DNA from: Deltaproteobacteria bacterium | GTDB lineage: Bacteria > Desulfobacterota > Binatia > UBA9968 > JAJDTQ01 | DNA: 62,385 nt | Reading direction: 5' to 3' | Assembly: GCA_026712905.1 (NCBI GenBank) | Contig: JAPOPM010000100.1 | Span: 1 to 62,385 of the forward strand | Shown here: positions 50,212 to 59,988 of the stretch, piece after piece | How the letters are laid out: the number at the start of each line of letters is the position of its first letter | Numbering within the stretch: position 1 is the first letter of the stretch | Notes under the pieces: generated by a model | What the model was told of the DNA's origin: nothing | Database searches by the model: none | What the model saw: the letters and a program-made list of their open reading frames with translations, nothing else | Position numbers and translations under genes: made by a program

Positions 50212-52263
50212 ATGCCGTACATCGTCGCCGTGGATATCGGAGGCACTTTCACCGACCTCGTCGGCTTCGACCACGAAACCGGCAAGGCCACATACGCGAA
50301 GAGTCCGACGACGTACGGCAACTTCGTTGACGGCATTCTCGACTGTTTTGACAAGACCAGCCTGGCACCCACCGACGTCAACTTCCTCAATCACGGAACC
50401 ACGCTGGTCATCAACTCCCTGATCCAGCGACGCGGGGCCAAGTGCGCCCTCGTTACCTCTGCGGGTTTTCGCGACATTCTCGAAATCGCTCGCGCCAACC
50501 GTCCCGACCCCTTCGACCTGCACTACCGAAGGGACGAGCCGTTGATCCCGCGCGAGTTGCGTTTCGAAGTGCCCGAGCGGATGGACGCACACGGCAACGT
50601 GCTGGTGCCGCTCGATACCGGCGCGCTCGAAACCCTCGCGGAGGATCTGAAACGGCTTAAGATCGAGGCGGTGGCCGTCTTCTTCATGAGCTCTTATCTC
50701 AACCCGGCGCACGAAGAACAGGCGGGGGAGATCCTCAAGCGATCGCTGCCCGGAGTCTACGTCACCTGCAGCACCGAGTTGACGCGCGAATGGTACGAGT
50801 ACGAACGTACATCGACAGTGGCGGCCAACGCCTACGTGGGGCCGCAGGTGAACACCTACGTCCGCCACCTGGAGAACGATCTCCGCTCAAGGGGCTACGG
50901 CGGCTCGCTTTTCATGATGGGCTCCAACGGCGGGCTGCTGTCGGTGGACCGCACCTGCCGCCAACCCGTCGGGCTGGTGGAATCCGGACCCATCGGGGGA
51001 TGCATCGGCGCCGGCGCCTATGCCGAAGCGCTGGACATCCAAAACGTCGTGGCCTTCGACATGGGCGGCACCACGGCGAAATGCGCCATGGTGGAACGCG
51101 GCCGCTACAGCGTGGAGTCAGTCTACTACGTGAACGGCTACGTGCGCGGCTTCCCCATCAAGTGGCCGGTCATCGACATCGTGGAGGTCGGATCGGGCGG
51201 CGGCTCCATCGCGTGGCTGGACGATCAGAACCGACTGCACGTGGGACCTCAAAGCGCCGGATCGACGCCGGGGCCGGTGTGCTACCAGCGCGGCGGCGGC
51301 GAACCGACGGTCACCGATGCGAATCTCGTGCTCGGCCGGCTCAATCCCCATCGGTTTCTCGGCGGCGAGATGCCGCTGGGGGTCGAATCCGCCCGCCGCG
51401 CCATTGCCGAGAATACGGCGGAACCGCTCGGCTACGAGGGCGAAGCCGGGCTGATCCGGACCGCCGACGGCATCGTCTCCATCGCCACCGTGCTGATGGC
51501 CGGCGCGATCCGCCAGGTCTCGGTCGAACGCGGCCTCGACCCGCGGGATTTCGTCCTGTTCGCCTACGGCGGCGGGGGACCGTTGCATGCCTCCGCTCTG
51601 GCGCGCGAGCTGTCCATCCCGGCCATCGTCGTTCCGCCTGAGCCCGGCAATTTCTCCGCCATCGGCATGCTGCTGGCGGACGCGCGGGTCGACGCGTCGG
51701 AGACCTTCACCGGCATCCTCGACGACGCGCTGGCAGCCGGAATGGACGGGGGTTTCCGGGGCCTGGAAGCCGCCACCGCGGACACCCTGCGCCGGGACTT
51801 CGGCGCCGGCGACATCTATTTCGAGCGCAAGGCGGAGATGCGCTACTTCGGCCAGCGGCATAACATCCATGTGCCCGTCACGGGTCTGCGCACCGTGGCG
51901 GAGATTCGGGCCGCCTTCGAGCGCGACTACCAGCGCCGCTACGGCCACGCCGACTCGAAGGCGCCCACGGAGTTCCAGGCGCTCCACCTCTCGGCCTTCG
52001 CCAGGCTGCGGCGGCCGGACATTGCGAACCTGCGGCGCAAGGCCCCGATCGGCGGAACGCCGGCACGCCACACACGCCTGGTCTATTTCGGAGACGCCAG
52101 CGGCACGGTTGAAACGGTGATCTACGACCGCGATGGACTGGCGCCGGGGTTCGCGGCCCAGGGCCCCGCGGTCATCGAGGAGTACGGCTCGACAACGCTG
52201 ATCCGGCCGGGCGACCGCTTCGCGATCGGCACGATGGGCGAGATCCGTATCGAGTGCGGCTAA
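50212..52263 (+). CDS. hyuA: Hydantoinase/5-oxoprolinase subunit A (HyuA)
   Basis: 683 residues, the normal HyuA length. 'AVDIGGTFTDLVGFD' (about 7-21) is the ATP-binding N-terminal motif and 'FDMGGTTAKCAMVERG' with 'VGSGGGSIAW' continue the actin-like fold. Together with HyuB it hydrolyses cyclic imides or lactams such as hydantoins or 5-oxoproline using ATP. It lies 206 bases before hyuB on the same strand, with a palindromic element in the gap. Specificity cannot be read. Confidence 0.93.
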   Translation: MPYIVAVDIGGTFTDLVGFDHETGKATYAKSPTTYGNFVDGILDCFDKTSLAPTDVNFLNHGTTLVINSLIQRRGAKCALVTSAGFRDILEIARANRPDPFDLHYRRDEPLIPRELRFEVPERMDAHGNVLVPLDTGALETLAEDLKRLKIEAVAVFFMSSYLNPAHEEQAGEILKRSLPGVYVTCSTELTREWYEYERTSTVAANAYVGPQVNTYVRHLENDLRSRGYGGSLFMMGSNGGLLSVDRTCRQPVGLVESGPIGGCIGAGAYAEALDIQNVVAFDMGGTTAKCAMVERGRYSVESVYYVNGYVRGFPIKWPVIDIVEVGSGGGSIAWLDDQNRLHVGPQSAGSTPGPVCYQRGGGEPTVTDANLVLGRLNPHRFLGGEMPLGVESARRAIAENTAEPLGYEGEAGLIRTADGIVSIATVLMAGAIRQVSVERGLDPRDFVLFAYGGGGPLHASALARELSIPAIVVPPEPGNFSAIGMLLADARVDASETFTGILDDALAAGMDGGFRGLEAATADTLRRDFGAGDIYFERKAEMRYFGQRHNIHVPVTGLRTVAEIRAAFERDYQRRYGHADSKAPTEFQALHLSAFARLRRPDIANLRRKAPIGGTPARHTRLVYFGDASGTVETVIYDRDGLAPGFAAQGPAVIEEYGSTTLIRPGDRFAIGTMGEIRIECG

Positions 52264-52327
52264 ACCCATATGACGTCATTGCCGCGGAACAGGCTGGGTC
52301 AAACTCGTGAAGCAGAGACCGTACGAA

Positions 52328-52429
52328 CCGTCATTCCCGCGACAGCCGGAATCCAGGGGCGGTGGTGGGGCACTACAGCGGCGTTTCCCCTCACCCCACC
52401 CTGGATTCCCGCCTTCGCGGGAATGACGG
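52328..52429. repeat. 102-bp palindromic element, family A copy 3
   Basis: Inverted ends CCGTCATTCCCGCG / CGCGGGAATGACGG extend to 30 bases with three mismatches, and the centre (GTGGGGCACTACAGCGGCGTTTCCCC) matches copy 1 at 22697 in inverse orientation. It lies inside the hyuA-hyuB gap, so any hairpin it forms would be transcribed within the operon. Confidence 0.85.
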
Positions 52430-52469
52430 TACAACGGGAACCCCGGTTGAGTGAAACCATAGGAGAACG

Positions 52470-54197
52470 ATGAGCAAGAGCAGTGCTACCGAAGTCGCGG
52501 ATATTCCCACGCGGATTGATCCCATCACGCTCGAGGTGATCCGGTGCGGCGTCGTCTCCATCACAAACCAGATCGACGCCAACATCACGCGCACGGCCTT
52601 CAGCTCGTATGTCTACGAGTACAAGGACTTCGCCGTCGGCCTGGTGGACGTCAAGGGCCGGCTCATCGCCCAGTCGACCGGCGGCATGCCGCCTTTCGTC
52701 GCCGATGCCGTCGGCACCGCCGTGCGTGACGGCCTCGAAATCTACGGCCGGGAAAGGCTCTTCGACGGCGACGTCGTCGTGTGCAACCATCCGGCGGTGC
52801 AGGGACAGCACCTGAACAACACCGTCATGTACACACCCATCTACGGCGGGCCGGAGCGCGCGACGTTGCTGGGATTCTTCGCCCTCAACGTTCACTGGAT
52901 CGACATCGGCGGGGGGATGCACGGCTCCACGGACATCTTCATGGAAGGCCTGCAGCTCCGCACCATCAAGCTATGGTCGAAGGGCGAACCCGTCGAGGAA
53001 ATCTACCGCATCATCGAGAACAACACGCGCATGCCGGTGGACGTGATGGGCGACATCTCGGCTCAGCTTGCCGGTTGTTTTCTGGGCCGTGACCTTACCC
53101 TGGCGCTGGCCGACAAGTACGGCGCCGAGACCTATTTCGCCGCCATCGCGACGATCATGGCTCAAGGCGAGGCGTCGTCACGTGCCCGCATCCGCGAGAT
53201 CCCGGACGGAACCTACGAAAGCGAAGCCTTTTTGGACGACGACTCGTTGGGCACCGAGCCCGTGCCCATACGGGTCAGGGTCGTCGTCGACGGCGAAGAA
53301 ATGACCATCGACTTCTCCGGGCTCGCGGACCAGGTGCCGGGGCCGGTGAATTCGGGCTACTTCGGCGGCGGCGTCACCGCCGCGCGGGTCGCCTTCAAAT
53401 ACCTGATCGCTCCGCGTGAACCCGCCAACGAAGGCGTCTTCCGTCCGCTGAAGCTGATCCTGCCGGAAGGCAAGATCCTGAGCGCCCGGCCCGGCGCACC
53501 CATGTCCAACTACTCGACGCCCTTCCCGACCGTCATCGACGCGGTGATCCGGTGTCTGGAGGACGCGCTCCCGCACCTCGCCACCGGCGCGCATTTCGGC
53601 ACCCATTCGGGGTTCATGATGCATGGCCACTGGGCCGACGGAACGCGCTTTCACGGGCATGACAGCGGCCACGGCGGATGGGGCGCGGGCGACGGGCACG
53701 ACGGCTCGGGTCCGTTCCGCACCATGGCGCACGGCGACACGCGGCTGATCCCCATGGAGCTGCAGGAATCGCTGTTGCCGTTCCGGGTGTGTTCGCTGTC
53801 ATTGCGCGCGGATTCCGGCGGACCCGGGAAGTTCCGCGGCGGGCTCGGCTTTTGCAAGGAATACGAGATTACCCATCCCTGCACCCTCAACACGAACCTC
53901 GACCGCAGAAAATGTCCACCGTGGGGCGTCCGCGGCGGCAAGGCCGCAAAGCCGGGCTGCATCACCATCATCAAGGCATCGGGCGAAACCGAGACCATGG
54001 GCAAGGCGCGCGACTACAAGCTGCGGCCCGGCGACCACGTGATCCTGGAAACCGGAGGTGGCGGCGGCTGGGGGCCGCCGGAGGAGCGTGCCGTCGAGCT
54101 GATCCAGCGCGACCTCGACCGCGCCTACATCACGGCGGAGGGGGCGGCGCAAGACTACGGCGTCCGTGTAGAGGCGGGCCGGGTGGAACGAAGGTAG
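52470..54197 (+). CDS. hyuB: Hydantoinase/5-oxoprolinase subunit B (HyuB)
   Basis: 575 residues. 'RIDPITLEVIRCGVVSITNQIDANITRTAFSS' is the family N-terminus and 'DYKLRPGDHVILETGGGGGWGPPEERAVE' the family C-terminus; 'VVCNHPAVQGQHLNN' and 'PDGTYESEAFLDDDS' lie between. HyuB carries the hydrolytic site of the HyuAB pair. AGGAG precedes the ATG. Both subunits look intact. Confidence 0.93.
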   Translation: MSKSSATEVADIPTRIDPITLEVIRCGVVSITNQIDANITRTAFSSYVYEYKDFAVGLVDVKGRLIAQSTGGMPPFVADAVGTAVRDGLEIYGRERLFDGDVVVCNHPAVQGQHLNNTVMYTPIYGGPERATLLGFFALNVHWIDIGGGMHGSTDIFMEGLQLRTIKLWSKGEPVEEIYRIIENNTRMPVDVMGDISAQLAGCFLGRDLTLALADKYGAETYFAAIATIMAQGEASSRARIREIPDGTYESEAFLDDDSLGTEPVPIRVRVVVDGEEMTIDFSGLADQVPGPVNSGYFGGGVTAARVAFKYLIAPREPANEGVFRPLKLILPEGKILSARPGAPMSNYSTPFPTVIDAVIRCLEDALPHLATGAHFGTHSGFMMHGHWADGTRFHGHDSGHGGWGAGDGHDGSGPFRTMAHGDTRLIPMELQESLLPFRVCSLSLRADSGGPGKFRGGLGFCKEYEITHPCTLNTNLDRRKCPPWGVRGGKAAKPGCITIIKASGETETMGKARDYKLRPGDHVILETGGGGGWGPPEERAVELIQRDLDRAYITAEGAAQDYGVRVEAGRVERR

Positions 54198-54279
54198 CTG
54201 CCCGGACACTTCCGGTGCGCGACCCTCCGCACTGCCTCCCGACCGCTTTCGGTCGTCGTGAATACGTGAGGCGAGGCTG

Positions 54280-55296
54280 TCAGGCCGCCTCTCTCTCGGC
54301 CATCATGGCGACCAGGTCCGCCACACGGCAACTGTAGCCCCATTCGTTGTCGTACCAGGACAGGACCTTCACCATGCTCTCGTCCACGGCGACGGTGGAG
54401 AGTCCGTCGACGATGGAAGATGCCGTATTCCCCTTGAAGTCGCTCGAGACCAGCGGCTGCTCGCAGTACTCCAGTATCCCGTTCATGGGCCCTTCCGCGG
54501 CTTCGGCCAGGGCGGCGTTGACGTCGTCCGCCGTACCCGGTCTCTTGAGGTCGCTCACGAGGTCCACCACCGAGACGGTGGCGGTGGGCACCCGCAACGC
54601 CATGCCGCGCAGCTTGCCTTCGAGCTCGGGAATGACGCGCGCTATGGCGCGGGCGGCCCCGGTGGAGGTGGGCACGATGTTCATGGCCGCGGCCCGGGCG
54701 CGCCGGAGATCCTTGTGCGCCACGTCGAGGATGCGCTGGTCGCCGGTGTAGGCATGGGTCGTGGTCATCATGCCTCTTTCGATGCCGAAGCGGTCGTGGA
54801 GCACCTTCGCCACCGGCGCCAGGCAATTGGTGGTGCAGGACGCGTTGGAGACGATGTGGTGTTTTTCGGGATCGTACAGAGCGTCGTTGACACCCAGGAC
54901 GACGGTCATGTCCGCGTTCGCGGACGGCGCCGTGATCACCGCTCTGCGCGCCCCGGCCTGGAGGTGGGCCGATGCCGCGCCGGCATCGGTGAAAGCCCCG
55001 GTGGACTCGATGACCACGTCCACCCCGAGCTTCTTCCAGGGCAGACGGGACGGCTCCAGTTCACGGGTGACGCTGATGGCCGCGCCGTCCACCTCCATCA
55101 CGCCCTCGCCGACCGTTACCTCGCCGGGGAAAGCGCCGTAGTTGGTGTCGTGCTTGAACAGGTGCGCGGCCACTTCAAGGTCCGCGATGTCGTTGATGGC
55201 GACGACGGAAAGACGGTCCCGGTGTCTTTCAAGTATGGCACGCAAGCCGAGACGGCCGATACGGCCGAATCCGTTGATGGCGACCCGTGTGGTCAT
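54280..55296 (-). CDS. gap: Glyceraldehyde-3-phosphate dehydrogenase, type I
   Basis: 338 residues. 'VAINGFGRIGRLGLRAI' binds NAD, 'VAINDIADLEV' has the Asp that favours NAD over NADP, and Cys154 in 'SNASCTTNCLAP' is the catalytic Cys, with the partner His in 'TTHAYTGDQ'. 'WYDNEWGYSCR' is the closing signature. A central glycolysis gene standing alone: no pgk or tpi is visible on either side. Confidence 0.96.
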   Translation of the reverse strand: MTTRVAINGFGRIGRLGLRAILERHRDRLSVVAINDIADLEVAAHLFKHDTNYGAFPGEVTVGEGVMEVDGAAISVTRELEPSRLPWKKLGVDVVIESTGAFTDAGAASAHLQAGARRAVITAPSANADMTVVLGVNDALYDPEKHHIVSNASCTTNCLAPVAKVLHDRFGIERGMMTTTHAYTGDQRILDVAHKDLRRARAAAMNIVPTSTGAARAIARVIPELEGKLRGMALRVPTATVSVVDLVSDLKRPGTADDVNAALAEAAEGPMNGILEYCEQPLVSSDFKGNTASSIVDGLSTVAVDESMVKVLSWYDNEWGYSCRVADLVAMMAEREAA

Positions 55297-55418
55297 GGTG
55301 GCTCCCGCGGGCAGTTACGACGATCAGCGTATTTCCGATCACAACACCAAGTGCTCTATCAGAGTTACAACCTGATGCATATGGAACGCGCGACCTCACC
55401 GTAGTTCCGGCCACATGC

Positions 55419-58400
55419 TCACCGCCGCTTTCCACCGAAGGCACCGGTGATCCGCTCTGCGTCGTCATGTAACGTTCCGGCCACTTCCTCATGCGATGGT
55501 CCATAGAATGCACCCATGACCCGGCCACCCAGGTCCTCGAATCCGTCGCTTGTGACAGTGACCGGATAGTCGAGCCGTCCGACCCTCCAGCCGGTCAACT
55601 CGGCCAGGCCTCTGTCGGATTTCCGCACCGATTCAAGCTCGGTGAAGGCTACGGTTCCGTCCATGGTATCCGCCGACAGCGTGATCTCGGCGTCACCGAA
55701 CACCGGCGCGAAGCTGGTCTGGTCCGTCGCCAGCAGTGACCCGCTCCACGTAACGGTCCCGGAGTGTGTCCCGGCGAAAGTCGCCGCGGACGGATCGCCG
55801 GTGGCTTCCGCCTTCACACCCATGAAGTCGTCTATCGCAAGGGGATCAAAAACCAGGGAGCGACCGACTGTCACGGACCACGATGAGTGGTCGGCCCATG
55901 CCCCATAGCTGTACATCTCGGGGTCTGTAGGGTACCCGTCGGCCACCGTGTAGCCGATGTCCTTCAGGTAGGCAAAGTCCATTTCGTTCGGAAATCTCCT
56001 GTAGTCGCCGCAATCGGACATGATCATCGGACACGCTCCCAAGTGATCGAAGTCGAAGGTACCGTCGCGATTACTCTGAAAAGACACCTGAGTTCCACCA
56101 TTCGCCTCTGTCACCGCGGGACCGGTCCACAAGCCACGCTCATAGTCCACGTAACGAAGAATGTTCTCAGGACGAAGTCGCGGCTCGGACGCTTTATGGC
56201 CAAGGACATGGCCGACCTGTCGGGCGGCGATATATTCCCTCCAGACGTCTCCACAGCATGAGATGTCGTTGGCCGAGAACCTAAGGGAGCCGGACCTCGT
56301 CATGAAGTCTTCCCGGTCGAATTGATGGGTACGGAAGCCGGCAGAGGAGGGGCTTTGCAGTTTGGCACCCACCAAGACCCCGTCGTTGTCGTAGCGAATG
56401 GCATAGCCCCTTTCGTCCCGGCCAAGTCTCGTGACAACTGTATCTGTCAATTCATGCTGTCCGAAGACGTCCTTCAAGCGGTAGGACCACGCCTTGCCGG
56501 CTCTCTCCACGATCCCCAGTACACGATCGGGCACGTCCTGACGATGCCAGATGAAGTCGATATCGATGGTGTCGGTGGGACCGGACATTTGTTGGGTATA
56601 CGTGATGCCATCCCCGGACCCCAGAACCGTACTGCTCGCCAAAGACGAGCCAGGGTGGGAAGGAGACAGCCTCAAGTCAAAGTACGACTCGATCGGTCCG
56701 GTCGGCTTCCAGGTATCCCGAGTATCAATACCGGCAAGGTTGTCGTATACGTCGAATCCCTTCAAGCCAGCAGGAGCAGCCGGATCGACGCCAGGTTCGG
56801 ACTGCTTCCCGCCGAAGGCACCCATGATCTTCTCCAGCTCGTCATGTATCGTTCCGGCCGCTTCCTCATGAGATGGACCGTACAATGCGCCCGTCACCCG
56901 GCCATCCGCGTCCTGGAACCCGTTGCTGGTGACACTGACGGGATAGTCGAGCTCTCCGACCCTCCAGCCGGTCAACTCCGCCACACCCCTGTCGGATTCC
57001 CGGACGGTCTCCAACCCGGTGAGGGCTACCGCGCCGTCCATGGTGTCCGCCGACAGGGTGATTTCGGCGCCACCGAACACCGGACTGAAGCTGGTCAGAT
57101 CGGTCGCCAATAAAGACCCCTTCCACGTCACGGTTCCAGAGTTGGAGTCAGCGAAAGCTGCCGCTGACGGATTGCCGGTTGCTTCCGCCTGCACATCCAT
57201 GAAGTCGTCTATGCTAGACGGATCGAAGAACAAGGCTCGCCTGACCGCTACGGACCACACCGAGTGGTCAGCCCATGCTGCGTAGCCATACATTTCGGGG
57301 TCGGTAGGATACTCGTCCAAGATAGTGTAGCCGATGTCCTTCAGGTAAGCGAAGTCCAAGTCGTGTGGAATCATAATGGCCTCTCCGCAATAGGACATGA
57401 TCATTGGACAAGCGCCAAGGTGACCGAAATCAAGCTCGCCGTCGGGTGACGGGTCCCCACGGTCGTCCAGTCTCTGGAAGGGAACCTGGACTCCGTCATT
57501 GGCTTCCGTCACGGCCGGTCCAGTCCATAGACCTCGCTCGAGATCCACGTGACGGGCGATGTGCTCAGGGGGGTTGCTGGAACTTGCCGCATGTCCTATG
57601 GCGTGTCCGATCTCATGGGATGCGAGATAGCCGGCCCAAACATCCCCACAACACTCAATGGAGGCCGCCGACAGCTCAACCCAACCCGATCTTGCCATGA
57701 AATGTTGCCCGTCAATTTGAGTGTTACGGAAGCTGGCTCTGGAGTATGCCCACTCGAAATCCCAGGCCGGGTTCTGATAGTCCGTGTCTGAATCCACCAG
57801 TATCCCATCGTTCTCGTACGGGATACTGTACCCCCTCTCATCCCGGCCAAGCCGAGTCACAACTCCATCCGTCAACTGGTGCGCGCCCAAGACGTCTTTC
57901 AAGCGATAAGACCAGGACTTTCCGGCCCGCTCCAGGAGACCTTGAACAAAGTCGGGCATGTTTGGGAAGTACCCGGTAAAATCAATGTCGATTGTGTCGG
58001 TCGGTCCCGACATTTGCTGTGTGTAGGTGAATCCGTTCCTCGACCCAAGAACCGTACCTGTCAACCGAGAGGGATCAGGGTGGAGAGGGAAAAGCCTCAA
58101 ATCATGGTACGACTGGATTGCTCGGACCGGTCGCCAAGTATCCCGCGGATCCGTACCTGTCGGGTTGTCGTACACGGCAGACCGTCCCAAGCGAACGGGC
58201 CGTTTCCCCCCGAAAGCGCCCGTGATCTTCGCCACCTCGTCATGCAACGTTCCGGCCGCTTCCTCATGCGAAGCGCCGAAAAAGGCCCCCATCACTCGGC
58301 CGTCCGCATCCTGAAACCCGTTGCTCGTTACACTGACGGGATAATCGAGCCGTCCAACCCTCCAGCCGGTCAACTCGGCCAGACCTCTATCGGATTTCCG

Positions 58401-59813
58401 GACGGTTTCCAGTTCGGTGAAAACTGCCGTACCGTCCATGGCGTCCGCCGACAGGGTAATCTCGGCGTCGCCGAACACCGGCTTGAAGCTGGTCAGGTCC
58501 GTTGCCAATAGAGACCCGTTCCACGTGACGGTTCCGGAGTGAGTGTCAACAAAGGTTGCCTCTGACGGATTGCCCGTTGCTTCCGCCGTCACGCCTATGA
58601 AGTCGTCTATCCTATGAGGATCGAAGACCAGGGCGCGCCCGGCAGTTACGGACCATGAAGAGTGTTCGGCCCACGCCCTGTAACTGTACGTCTCGGGGTC
58701 CGTAGGATATTCGTCAGCGATCGTGTAGCCGATGTCCTTCAGGTAAGCGAAGTCCATCTCGTGGGGCGTCATCCGGTCTTCGCCGCAACCGGACATGATC
58801 ATCGAACACGCTCCCAGGTGATCGAAGTCGAAGACACCGTTTGAAGTTTTCTCGAAAGACACCTGAACTCCACCGTTCGCCTCTGTCACCGCGGGGCCGG
58901 TCCATAGACCACGTTCGTAATCCACGTAGCGAAGAATCGCTTCAGGGCGTAGACGCGGCTCGGATGCCTTATGACCGAGGGCGTGGCCGACCTGTTGAGC
59001 TGCGACTTGTCCAGCCCGTACATCTCCACAACACGAGATATCCCCGGAAAGCACAAGGTAGCCGGATCGGGTCATGAAGTCGTCCCCGTCCGTTTGGCGG
59101 ACACGAAAACCGCCAAAGGAGTAGGAGTCCAACTCTGCATCCACGAGTATCCCGTCGTTGTAGTAGGGGATAGACCATCCGTTTTCGTCAAGTCCGAGCC
59201 GGGTGACGACACCGTCGGTCAACCCATGCGGGCCGAGGACGTCGATCAGCCGGTAGGACCATGCCTTACCAGCTCTTTCCGTGATTGCGAGAACATCGTC
59301 AGGGACGCTCTGCCCATGCCAAAGGAAATCGATGTCGATTGTGTCCGTCGGACCGGACATGTGTTGGGTATAATGGATGCCGTTTCTCGACCCTATCAGG
59401 TTACCGCTCAACCGGGAGGGCTCGGGGTGCCGCGGGTATGGGATCAAATCGAAATACGCCCGCATCGCTTGAGTCGGCTTCCAATCATCCCGCAAATCGG
59501 TGCCAGCAGGGTTTTCGTAAACGCGAAACCCTTCCAGAGAGGCCGGAATGGCTGGGCTTCCGGAAGAATCGGGCTCAAGTTGGGGGCGAAACCCTTCCAG
59601 AGAGGCCGGAATGGCTGGGCCTCCGGAAGAATCGGGTTCAAGTTGGGGATTAGTGAACGTGTCGCGCGAAACAACGGGTGCCAAGGGTTCAACTCGCCTG
59701 CCAGCGTCACCGGGCGCGCCAGGACCAAGGGGACTCTCGATACTTCCACTGCCTCCGCACCCTGCGGCGGCCAGCACGATCGTCATCAACGCCAATACAA
59801 GCGGTACTCTCAC
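55419..59813 (-). CDS. 1464-residue surface lipoprotein: three tandem metalloprotease-like/barrel repeats
   Basis: Lipoprotein signal with lipobox 'AAGC' (Cys19); GTG start behind AGGAGGG. Three units (about 97-540, 545-1003 and 1018-1464) each contain a protease-like domain with a 'CCGDV' block and a Met-turn-like 'MIMS…DLDFAYLKDIGYT' region, then a beta-rich barrel closing 'GRVMGAFFGASHEEAAGTL…ITGAFGGKR', similar to TbpB-type domains. Only the middle unit keeps HE in the zinc motif (HEIGHAIGH, 733-741). Unit 1 has 'QQVGHALGH' (273-281) and unit 3 'RQVGHVLGH' (1198-1206). A duplicated 21-residue block precedes unit 1. GC is clearly lower than in the neighbours, suggesting transfer or unusual selection. 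Confidence 0.85.
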   Translation of the reverse strand: MRVPLVLALMTIVLAAAGCGGSGSIESPLGPGAPGDAGRRVEPLAPVVSRDTFTNPQLEPDSSGGPAIPASLEGFRPQLEPDSSGSPAIPASLEGFRVYENPAGTDLRDDWKPTQAMRAYFDLIPYPRHPEPSRLSGNLIGSRNGIHYTQHMSGPTDTIDIDFLWHGQSVPDDVLAITERAGKAWSYRLIDVLGPHGLTDGVVTRLGLDENGWSIPYYNDGILVDAELDSYSFGGFRVRQTDGDDFMTRSGYLVLSGDISCCGDVRAGQVAAQQVGHALGHKASEPRLRPEAILRYVDYERGLWTGPAVTEANGGVQVSFEKTSNGVFDFDHLGACSMIMSGCGEDRMTPHEMDFAYLKDIGYTIADEYPTDPETYSYRAWAEHSSWSVTAGRALVFDPHRIDDFIGVTAEATGNPSEATFVDTHSGTVTWNGSLLATDLTSFKPVFGDAEITLSADAMDGTAVFTELETVRKSDRGLAELTGWRVGRLDYPVSVTSNGFQDADGRVMGAFFGASHEEAAGTLHDEVAKITGAFGGKRPVRLGRSAVYDNPTGTDPRDTWRPVRAIQSYHDLRLFPLHPDPSRLTGTVLGSRNGFTYTQQMSGPTDTIDIDFTGYFPNMPDFVQGLLERAGKSWSYRLKDVLGAHQLTDGVVTRLGRDERGYSIPYENDGILVDSDTDYQNPAWDFEWAYSRASFRNTQIDGQHFMARSGWVELSAASIECCGDVWAGYLASHEIGHAIGHAASSSNPPEHIARHVDLERGLWTGPAVTEANDGVQVPFQRLDDRGDPSPDGELDFGHLGACPMIMSYCGEAIMIPHDLDFAYLKDIGYTILDEYPTDPEMYGYAAWADHSVWSVAVRRALFFDPSSIDDFMDVQAEATGNPSAAAFADSNSGTVTWKGSLLATDLTSFSPVFGGAEITLSADTMDGAVALTGLETVRESDRGVAELTGWRVGELDYPVSVTSNGFQDADGRVTGALYGPSHEEAAGTIHDELEKIMGAFGGKQSEPGVDPAAPAGLKGFDVYDNLAGIDTRDTWKPTGPIESYFDLRLSPSHPGSSLASSTVLGSGDGITYTQQMSGPTDTIDIDFIWHRQDVPDRVLGIVERAGKAWSYRLKDVFGQHELTDTVVTRLGRDERGYAIRYDNDGVLVGAKLQSPSSAGFRTHQFDREDFMTRSGSLRFSANDISCCGDVWREYIAARQVGHVLGHKASEPRLRPENILRYVDYERGLWTGPAVTEANGGTQVSFQSNRDGTFDFDHLGACPMIMSDCGDYRRFPNEMDFAYLKDIGYTVADGYPTDPEMYSYGAWADHSSWSVTVGRSLVFDPLAIDDFMGVKAEATGDPSAATFAGTHSGTVTWSGSLLATDQTSFAPVFGDAEITLSADTMDGTVAFTELESVRKSDRGLAELTGWRVGRLDYPVTVTSDGFEDLGGRVMGAFYGPSHEEVAGTLHDDAERITGAFGGKRR
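59526..59645 (-). repeat. Tandem duplication of about 60 bp near the 5' end of the large lipoprotein gene
   Basis: Two nearly identical 60-base units encode 'QLEPDSSGGPAIPASLEGFR' and its copy with one change. A related but diverged block ('PAAPAGLKGF') precedes the third large repeat, suggesting an ancestral linker before each unit that was recently duplicated here. Confidence 0.85.
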
Positions 59814-59988
59814 GCTCCCTCCTACAAACGACGGGGTCGTGTGAGGTGAAAGAGGAACCCCTCATCGGAGTTTCTTTATTGATTGAAAGTTTCACACTGG
59901 AAGCGCCGACAGTAGCACGGCGAAACCGCGGTGGGAAGGGATAATGCCATGGCCCGTTGTTGGCACAAGGACCGAGGATACGAGTCGG

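Noticed and set aside
52270..52473. A 67-residue frame between hyuA and hyuB
   Set aside because: It runs through the palindromic repeat and has no ribosome-binding site or family similarity.
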